NCBI GenBank assembly: GCA_964495385.1
Contig: CAZBVO010000008.1
Location: 1 to 64,000, forward strand
Direction of reading: 5' to 3'
Origin: CAG-1138 sp964495385
GTDB taxonomy: Bacteria; Bacillota; Clostridia; Christensenellales; CAG-917
DNA: 64,000 bases
The notes beneath the pieces were generated by a model that had not been told where the DNA came from, searched no databases, and worked only from the letters and a program-made list of their open reading frames with translations. The position numbers and the translations under genes are program-made. Positions 58,174 through 64,000 of the stretch are shown here, piece by piece (the stretch's first letter is position 1; every line of letters begins with the position of its first letter).

Positions 58174-59466
58174 CTAAACCAGCAAAGCCAGAACACCGAG
58201 CGTAACAACAAGCGACAACACGGACGTCAAAGAATTATATTTCAAAAAATCCGCAAAAGACATTTTTACGCCGTTCTTTTTGAGGATGCTCTGCCACATG
58301 ATCCCCGCAAGTGCGCCTATAGGGGTAAGCGTTGCGCCGAGATTGCTCCCCACCACCGTCGCATACACGGCTCCGAGGCCTCCGCCCGATTTGAGCACCG
58401 CCGAATACAGCACGCTCATCGGAATGTTGTTTATTACGTTAGATGCCAAATAGCTTGTTATCCCGTATGTAAAAACCTCTCCGCGCCCCTCCAAAAGTTC
58501 GGCGATTTTTGCGGTAACTCCGCACTTTTCAAGCGACAGCACAACCGCAAACATCGACAAAACAAACGGCACGATTTCAAGCGGAACCCTTTTTAAAGTG
58601 GCCAGCTCGATTGAAAAATATCGGTGCTTCATCAATGCGTACGCAGTGGCGAAAATAAACAGGCTTATCGCAAAACAAAGTGTTAAAATCCACATTTCGA
58701 TGTCTATATATGCCGATATTGCCAAAAGCACTATGCATATCGACAAGTGTGCGATGCCGGTTATAAGCATACCTTTGCTTTTTATTTCGGTGGTTTCGAT
58801 TTCGGCATCCATCGGTTTTTTGAGCGGTTTTGCAAATATGATCAAAAGCATTCCGTACTCGACGACACCGCAAACAAGCGTCGGCAAAATCATAACTTTA
58901 AGGTACTGCACAAAGGTCAATCCTGCCGCCGAACCTAAATAAATGTTTGTAGGGTTTCCGATAATAAGGGCCATGCTGAAACTGTTGGCGGCAACGAATT
59001 CCGCAACCAAATACGGCACGGCGGATATTTTGGCACGCTTGCAAAAATGGCATATAAACGGCGTAAAAGTCAAAACAACCACGTCGTTGCTGGTGAACAC
59101 GGTCAGCAATCCGACGGCCGCAAAAAGCATTGTAAACAGCTTAAGCTGACTGCTTTTCCCACGTTTCAACGCTTCGTTTGCAAGCCAGGCGAAAAACCCG
59201 ACCTCGTCCAAAAAAACGGACATCACCGTCATCGACAGAAACAGCACCAAAATTTTTATGGGGTTCATCGAACCGTCGGCGGTAAGGCCGGCCGCCAATT
59301 CCGAAAAGCTAAGTCTTCCCGTCAAAAGCAGTGCCGCCGCCCCCAAAAGTGCGGCAATCGGATAGGTCGACAACGTCAGTTTTTTGATTTTTATCTGAGG
59401 CAAAAACAAGCAGCCTGCAATAAGCAAGCCGCTTGTCGCCAACGTAATTATTACGGTAAGAGTCAT
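58174..59466 (-). CDS. ArsB/NhaD-type (SLC13-like) permease
   Basis: 430 residues with about eleven helices in two repeats. TSNDVVVLTFTPFICHFCKRA (about 125-145) and the second-half SNVINNIPMSVLYSAVL and VVGSNLGATLTPIGALAG are the paired motifs of the ion-transporter superfamily. The substrate (arsenite, Na+/H+, or a carboxylate) cannot be told; no arsenic genes are nearby. Confidence 0.88.
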   Translation of the reverse strand: MTLTVIITLATSGLLIAGCLFLPQIKIKKLTLSTYPIAALLGAAALLLTGRLSFSELAAGLTADGSMNPIKILVLFLSMTVMSVFLDEVGFFAWLANEALKRGKSSQLKLFTMLFAAVGLLTVFTSNDVVVLTFTPFICHFCKRAKISAVPYLVAEFVAANSFSMALIIGNPTNIYLGSAAGLTFVQYLKVMILPTLVCGVVEYGMLLIIFAKPLKKPMDAEIETTEIKSKGMLITGIAHLSICIVLLAISAYIDIEMWILTLCFAISLFIFATAYALMKHRYFSIELATLKRVPLEIVPFVLSMFAVVLSLEKCGVTAKIAELLEGRGEVFTYGITSYLASNVINNIPMSVLYSAVLKSGGGLGAVYATVVGSNLGATLTPIGALAGIMWQSILKKNGVKMSFADFLKYNSLTSVLSLVVTLGVLALLV

Positions 59467-59479
59467 ATATAAAATTTGT

Positions 59480-60316
59480 TTACCATTCTTTTTTCGGTTG
59501 TTTTTCGATTGCCGACGTCATATCGTCCAACCAATTTCCGTCGTAAAGCTCTATCAAGCCGCGGTCGCAACCGGCCGCAAGACGGGCATCGAACGGAATT
59601 TTGGCAACGTTTTCGATGTTGTACTCTGCGGCAATTTCGTCAACACGGCTTTTGCCGAACAACTCGTGCTTTTTACCGCAATCCGGGCAGACGAAATAGC
59701 TCATATTTTCAACTATGCCGATCACCGGAACGTTCATCATATTTGCCATTTTCACGGCTTTTTCGACTATCATTCCCACCAATTCCTGCGGACTGGTAAC
59801 GATGATTATTCCGTCCAACGGCAAGCTTTGAAAAACCGTCAGCGGAACGTCGCCCGTTCCAGGAGGCATATCAACGTACATAAAGTCGACGTCGCCCCAA
59901 ACCACGTCCGTCCAAAACTGTTTGACCGCACCGGCAATCACCGGACCGCGCCAAACGACGGGATCGTTGTCGTTTTCAAGCAACAAATTTAAGGACATAA
60001 CCTGCACTCCCGTCCCCGACAGCACCGGATAAAGGCCCACGTCGTCCGAAACGGCCTTGCGCCTTATTCCGAACATTTTAGGGATGGACGGGCCCGTTAC
60101 GTCGCCGTCCAAAATTGCGGCGTTGAAGCCTCTTTTTTGACTGTTAACGGCCAAAAGTGAGGTTACAAGCGATTTTCCAACCCCTCCTTTGCCGCTGACT
60201 ATGCCGATAACTTTTTTGATTTTCGACAGTTCGTGCGGCTTGTCCAACAAGCTTTTCGGATCGCGCGACTTACAATTTTGACTGCAAGAAGAACAATCGT
60301 GCGTGCATTCACTCAT
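59480..60316 (-). CDS. Mrp/NBP35-family iron-sulfur carrier ATPase
   Basis: P-loop ATPase that carries and transfers Fe-S clusters. KGGVGKSLV (about 43-51), DGDVTGPSIPKMFG and SYFVCPDCGKKHELFG with the bridging CxxC cluster site near 213. The N-terminal CTHDCSSCSQNC cluster is like NBP35. 278 residues. It lies between the AGCS and permease genes; the context gives no further hint. Confidence 0.93.
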   Translation of the reverse strand: MSECTHDCSSCSQNCKSRDPKSLLDKPHELSKIKKVIGIVSGKGGVGKSLVTSLLAVNSQKRGFNAAILDGDVTGPSIPKMFGIRRKAVSDDVGLYPVLSGTGVQVMSLNLLLENDNDPVVWRGPVIAGAVKQFWTDVVWGDVDFMYVDMPPGTGDVPLTVFQSLPLDGIIIVTSPQELVGMIVEKAVKMANMMNVPVIGIVENMSYFVCPDCGKKHELFGKSRVDEIAAEYNIENVAKIPFDARLAAGCDRGLIELYDGNWLDDMTSAIEKQPKKEW

Positions 60317-60326
60317 ACTTATCTCC

Positions 60327-62351
60327 TTAAACGGCGACAGCGGCGATTTGTTCGTTCTGTTGCTCGTTTTGTTGTTTTATTTTTTTGGTATCCTTATACA
60401 GTCTGTTCATATAGTTGACAAGATATGCAAAGCCCACAAGCGGATTGGTCAAATACACAAACAGAAGCGGCGACGAAATGTAGCGAAGTTCGGTTATGTT
60501 GTAACTTTTTGCGATTTTTTCGATTTTGACCGACGCCCTAAACGCCCAATAAACGTGGTAGATAGGGATAAACGTCGACAGGAATCGAAGCACTATGTCG
60601 CAATCGTCGTTGCGCTCGTAAGCAAGCCACTTTATCATGTTGTAAATGTAAATCCAACCGTACACACCCAGCGTCAACATCGAAAACAGCACGACTCGGG
60701 ATGCGCTTTCCGACAGCATTTTGTCGTCGATGGTGCGTTTTTCCTGCGGTTTTTCGTAAATAAACTGATAGTCCTCGGTAAGCTGTTTTGCGCTTCTCTC
60801 CTCGTCCTCGAGCTTCTTTTTGAGTTCGTCGTTGAAGTCGTCGTAAGCGGACAGCATCGGTTCGACGTGAAGTCCGGACATCCTTTGGAAGTAGTTTTTG
60901 ATGATGCGAACGGTCAACCCCGACAAGCCTATAAGGCAAATGAGGTTAGGGATGCACATTACAAAGTTGAATATGTCGGCAACCTGAAAAGCCAAGGTCG
61001 AAGTGATGACGCTTCCCAGCATTATTATCGCAACGTAAACTACTTTGAACACCACAACGGATTTTTTGCCGAACATGTACTGCACGGATTCCTCGCCGTA
61101 ATAGCTCCAACTGAGAATGGTGGTGAAAGCAAACAGCGGCAAAATGATGCTGTACGAAACTTTGCCCACGGCTCCGAGAGCCTGACTGAAAGCCGTTTGA
61201 GCCAAAACCGCTCCGTCGGTTACAGAGGACGAGCCCATGTAAACGCCGTCCAAAACGCCCGTGGTGAGGTTTACAAGTGCCGTCAGCGTGCAAATAACCA
61301 TGGTTACGATAAACACCTCGACGATGCCCCACATGCCCTGTTTGACCGGTTCGGTGGTGTCGGATGCGCTGTGCGCTATAACGCTGCTTCCGAGGCCCGC
61401 TTCGTTGCTGAACACGCCTTTCGAGAAGCCTTGACGCATACTTACGGCTATGCCGTAGCCTGCCAAACCGCCGGCGCCCGCTTTGAAGTTGAACGCGCAT
61501 TTGAATATAAGCGCAAACGCTTGCGGAACGGCCTTAACGTTCATAAAAATTATGACCAGCGTCATCAACACAAAGTAAATCGCCATAAACGGCACTATGT
61601 AGCTTGCAACCTTGCCTATGCGGCTTATTCCGCCCAAAATAACAAGGCCTATAACAAGTGCAACCACAAGTCCCGTCACCCACTGAGGAATGTTGAAGCC
61701 CTCCTTCATGGTCGAAGCGATGGTGGACGACTGAACCATATTCATGCTTATGGCGGCAAGTATACATCCTACGCAAAAAACCACTGCAAGCCATTTGCAT
61801 TTAAGTCCGTTTCTGATATAGAACATCGGTCCGCCGTGAACGCCTTTGCCGTCATCGGTTTTTTTGCGGAAGTAAACGCCCAAAGTTTTTTCGGCGAAGC
61901 TTGTCATCATGCCGAAAAATGCGCTTATCCACATCCAAAACACCGCGCCCGGGCCGCCCAGCACCATTGCCGTGGTAACGCCTACCACGTTGCCCGTGCC
62001 TATCGTTCCGGCGATTGCCGTCGAAAACGCCTCGAACGGCGAAACGGATTTCACGCCTGCCGCTTCTGCCGCGGCCTTTTTGCGATCCTGCACGTCCATA
62101 CGGCTTTCCAAAGGCAATTTGTAATCCTTAAGCGATGCGCCCAAGCTTTTGAAAGTCGGGCCGAAAGTCGATTTGAAGGCAGTAGGAAATTTCGTGACCT
62201 GTTTAAAACCACCTCTAAACGTAAGCAACAATCCCGTGCCGAGCAATGCGATTATCATCGGAAGCGAAAGTGCCTTCGAATAAATCGTTTCGCACAATTT
62301 CCCGAGGTCGGAAACAAATTCGCCGAAGCCTCCGCAAATAAGCAATTCCAT
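60327..62351 (-). CDS. AGCS alanine/glycine symporter fused to DUF4234
   Basis: 674 residues. The first ~475 are a sodium:alanine/glycine symporter with ten or more helices (TFRGGFKQVTKFPTAF, GTGNVVGVTTAMVLGGPGAVFWMW, GVFSNEAGLGSSVIAH are signatures). After a charged linker (about 480-545, DELKKKLEDEERSAKQL) comes a DUF4234-like membrane domain with four helices, LTLGVYGWIYIYNMIKWLAYERND. Usual AGCS proteins have ~450-500 residues, so the fusion is real and not a missed stop. The ribosome site is GGGAG. Confidence 0.93.
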   Translation of the reverse strand: MELLICGGFGEFVSDLGKLCETIYSKALSLPMIIALLGTGLLLTFRGGFKQVTKFPTAFKSTFGPTFKSLGASLKDYKLPLESRMDVQDRKKAAAEAAGVKSVSPFEAFSTAIAGTIGTGNVVGVTTAMVLGGPGAVFWMWISAFFGMMTSFAEKTLGVYFRKKTDDGKGVHGGPMFYIRNGLKCKWLAVVFCVGCILAAISMNMVQSSTIASTMKEGFNIPQWVTGLVVALVIGLVILGGISRIGKVASYIVPFMAIYFVLMTLVIIFMNVKAVPQAFALIFKCAFNFKAGAGGLAGYGIAVSMRQGFSKGVFSNEAGLGSSVIAHSASDTTEPVKQGMWGIVEVFIVTMVICTLTALVNLTTGVLDGVYMGSSSVTDGAVLAQTAFSQALGAVGKVSYSIILPLFAFTTILSWSYYGEESVQYMFGKKSVVVFKVVYVAIIMLGSVITSTLAFQVADIFNFVMCIPNLICLIGLSGLTVRIIKNYFQRMSGLHVEPMLSAYDDFNDELKKKLEDEERSAKQLTEDYQFIYEKPQEKRTIDDKMLSESASRVVLFSMLTLGVYGWIYIYNMIKWLAYERNDDCDIVLRFLSTFIPIYHVYWAFRASVKIEKIAKSYNITELRYISSPLLFVYLTNPLVGFAYLVNYMNRLYKDTKKIKQQNEQQNEQIAAVAV

Positions 62352-62395
62352 TTAAAAACATCTCCCTGTGTCGCAACTTGCTTGCGGCACAAGCA

Positions 62396-62423
62396 ATTAT
62401 AGCAAATTAAAAAAATAAAGCAA
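62396..62423 (-). promoter_or_regulatory. Promoter of the symporter operon
   Basis: TTGCTT and TATAAT, 16 bases apart. A GCTTGTGCCGCAAGC hairpin follows in the leader. Confidence 0.6.
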
Positions 62424-62454
62424 CCTTTTATTACATAAAAATTGCAAAAAAAGC

Positions 62455-62490
62455 ACAAAAAAATCGCCCCGCCGATTTTGGCGAGGCGAC
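62455..62490 (-). terminator. Terminator after the M28 gene
   Basis: TCGCCTCGCC and GGCGGGGCGA around AAAATC, then TTTTTTT on the minus strand. Confidence 0.8.
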
Positions 62491-62502
62491 AAATGCAAAA
62501 TT

Positions 62503-63735
62503 TTATTTTGCGTCGTATTTTTCCAACGCTCTTACACTGATTGCATAGCAGTCGGCGATGCATTCGAGGTTGAGGTTGTCGTAAGTGTCGCGACGGGTGT
62601 GATAGTAATCCTGCAGATTGTGGTTCAAAGCGGTGATGCCTGCAGCCCTGAAACCTGCCTGATTGAATGCTGCGGAGTCGGTTGCGCCGCCGAACAGAGG
62701 AATTTGGCCTCTTCCGCACTTAATGCCCAATTCATTTGCAGAATCGACAAACAGATCGCTTGCAGCCTTGTCGGCCTTAACGGTGGAGTTGAGGTCGCGA
62801 TCGTTGACCTGCAAATACTTGGATTCGTGAATCGTGTCGTAAGACATGATGATGGTTTCAACGTCTTGGAATTCGCCTTTATGCTGTTCGCACCAAGCTT
62901 TTGCGCCTCTGAGGCCTGCTTCTTCGCTGCCGGAGAGGATAACGCCGATTTCGGTGTTTTCGAGTTCGATGCCTTCGTCTTTCATGGCTTTAAGCAAAGC
63001 GATGCCCATATAGCAACCGGTGAGGTTGTCGTTTGCGCCGTCAACGATAACTTTTTTGTCCCACATCTTGTACATACCTGCAAGGAACGGAGCAAAAACC
63101 AAGCCTACGAGGCCCAAAGTCATCCAGATGCCGCCGTCAACCGGAGCATAACCTACGGAATTGACGATAACTCTTGCGATGCAGAGGCCCAAATAATACA
63201 ATGCGCCGATAACGCTGATAACGATGTGCAAAGCATAAACTATGCCGCCGCAATGATAGTTTACAGGCCATTCCCAAGCAGCGTCAGGGTGTCCGTTGAA
63301 GAATATACGGCGTTTAACTTCGCCCGTGCAACTCTTGATGGCGGTTACGTTGTGACCGGTTTTTTCAGGGAAGAAGCAATCCACAAACTTTTTGTAGCAT
63401 ACAAATTGCAAGCCCATGATCACAAATCCCAATACGATGAGTGCGATACCCACGATAGGAAGGAAGAAATAACTGATGATGCCGAGGAAAACAAAGGTTA
63501 CGGTGAAATAAATCCAACCGAAGAAGCTGCCCGGATTTTCCTTGTAACTTTCAACGGAAACCTTTTCGCATCCGCAATCGTTTTTAAGGACGTCGGCCAT
63601 GTATTCGCAAGCCTTCTTTTCGCCCTCGCTGCCGGGACTGCGTTTTTCGATATTTTTACAAATATGCTCGATTTCGGCAGCCATGTAATCGGCGGCTTTT
63701 TTCTTGTCGTCAATAAGTTTTTGTAGTTTGCCCAT
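62503..63735 (-). CDS. M28 metallopeptidase with membrane insertions
   Basis: 410 residues. The zinc ligands of family M28 are visible: FNGHPDAAW (H149, D151-like), VDGANDNLTG (the shared Asp, ~236), GSEEAGLRGA (Glu-Glu, ~271), SYDTI and YYHTRRDTYDN near 375. Unusually, hydrophobic segments are inserted at about 71-117 (two helices) and 162-192 and 203-223, between the metal-binding strands. The protein has no signal peptide. It may be a membrane-tethered aminopeptidase; the catalytic side of the membrane is uncertain. The ribosome site is AGGAGAG. Confidence 0.88.
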   Translation of the reverse strand: MGKLQKLIDDKKKAADYMAAEIEHICKNIEKRSPGSEGEKKACEYMADVLKNDCGCEKVSVESYKENPGSFFGWIYFTVTFVFLGIISYFFLPIVGIALIVLGFVIMGLQFVCYKKFVDCFFPEKTGHNVTAIKSCTGEVKRRIFFNGHPDAAWEWPVNYHCGGIVYALHIVISVIGALYYLGLCIARVIVNSVGYAPVDGGIWMTLGLVGLVFAPFLAGMYKMWDKKVIVDGANDNLTGCYMGIALLKAMKDEGIELENTEIGVILSGSEEAGLRGAKAWCEQHKGEFQDVETIIMSYDTIHESKYLQVNDRDLNSTVKADKAASDLFVDSANELGIKCGRGQIPLFGGATDSAAFNQAGFRAAGITALNHNLQDYYHTRRDTYDNLNLECIADCYAISVRALEKYDAK

Positions 63736-63752
63736 AATTCTCTCCTATTTGC

Positions 63753-63773
63753 TTATTTGGTCTGAGACCATAA
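63753..63773. promoter_or_regulatory. Palindrome in the M28 gene leader
   Basis: TGGTCTGAGACCA is a perfect 13-base palindrome with TTAT and TAA at its ends, downstream of the promoter and ~20 bases before the start. It could be an operator or a short mRNA hairpin. Confidence 0.4.
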
Positions 63774-63783
63774 CTTAAGAATA

Positions 63784-63813
63784 ATTGTATCACATGATGT
63801 TTGACAATTTCAA
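63784..63813 (-). promoter_or_regulatory. Promoter of the M28 peptidase gene
   Basis: TTGAAA and TACAAT, 18 bases apart, with TGA before the -10. Confidence 0.65.
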
Positions 63814-64000
63814 GTCATACGGAAAAATTTTTAATTTTTTTTGCCATCTTTTCCGCTCCGAGCCGCCCGTTTTTTCAAAAAATCGACACCGATGCCGTTT
63901 GTGCCTAAAAAATTAAAGCCGCCAATTCGACTCTTTTGCCTCGGCGTCCGGAACAAATCCGTTTAAAACGCTTAAAAATCGGTACAAAAAAAGGCGGATG
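63814..64000. other. Non-coding right edge
   Basis: No reading frame with a ribosome site is visible. AT-rich with poly-A/T runs. The last bases (AAAAAAAGGCGGATG) look like the first half of a terminator stem cut by the window edge. Confidence 0.4.

Noticed and set aside
60303..62402. 699-residue frame antisense to the AGCS symporter
   Set aside because: Shadow of a clear membrane transporter; its composition (His, Arg, Asn, Gln rich) is typical of antisense frames.
1..64000. CRISPR arrays, insertion sequences, prophage or integrative elements
   Set aside because: No regularly spaced repeats, transposase, integrase or phage structural genes were found among the readable proteins.

Overview
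The window looks like a chromosomal segment of an uncultured anaerobic-type Bacillota (Clostridia-like) bacterium. The evidence is the rplU-prp-rpmA cluster with a Prp-cleavable L27 leader, the neighbourhood of maf, mreB, minD, a SpoIVFB-type protease, a radical-SAM pair and rng, FloA/NfeD, strong AGGAGG ribosome sites, and many intrinsic terminators and sigma-A promoters (TTGACA/TTGAAA, 17 bp, TATAAT, often extended TGnTATAAT). The genus cannot be named from the sequence. No rRNA, CRISPR array, insertion sequence or prophage was seen; the region reads as ordinary core genome with some unusual lineage-specific genes.

Layout. 1-7.8 kb: a minus-strand type IV pilus assembly operon (pilC, pilM, a giant PilN-like gene with internal repeats, pilO-like, pilD, pilB) with no pilin gene. 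8.1-14.9 kb: an unknown membrane protein with a MmcQ/YjbR-like domain, a cation efflux pump, MscL, two paralogous zinc-ribbon membrane proteins and a DUF5058 membrane pair. 15-18.8 kb: cyclophilin and QueH, then a two-component system with a deoxyinosine glycosylase. 18.8-24.2 kb: a NYN-LOTUS protein with a basic tail, an NfeD-FloA operon, a second NYN-like protein and an OGG-type glycosylase. 24.2-30.2 kb: rpmA, prp, rplU, RNase G, a radical-SAM pair and a ROK kinase. 30.4-35.7 kb: a SpoIVFB-like protease with a small membrane partner, minE, minD, mreB, maf and a Ppx/GppA phosphatase.

36-42.7 kb: LMW phosphatase, GH3 glucosidase, a zinc metallopeptidase, and the metQ-metN-metI methionine importer. 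In the metQ leader lies what I consider the best find: a 25-codon leader peptide with six Met codons in ten, followed by an intrinsic terminator and mutually exclusive hairpins, the architecture of a ribosome-mediated methionine attenuator. 42.8-43.3 kb: a MmcQ/YjbR gene broken by TAG, and tRNA-Glu. 43.7-51.6 kb: a tightly overlapping nucleoside salvage operon (deoC, deoD, deoB, cdd, pdp, tdk, a DUF3737 gene, psuG, an S51 peptidase and a histidine phosphatase). 51.8-64 kb: an N-acyl-D-amino-acid deacylase, the tcdA/diguanylate cyclase/TM2-like/galU/galE operon, a DUF6512 protein, an ArsB/NhaD-type permease, an Mrp ATPase, an AGCS symporter fused to DUF4234, and a membrane-inserted M28 peptidase.

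Functionally the window combines pilus assembly, cell-shape and division-site proteins, ribosome and RNA processing, base-excision repair, methionine uptake and nucleoside recycling. Family assignments rest on motifs read by eye; no database search was possible.
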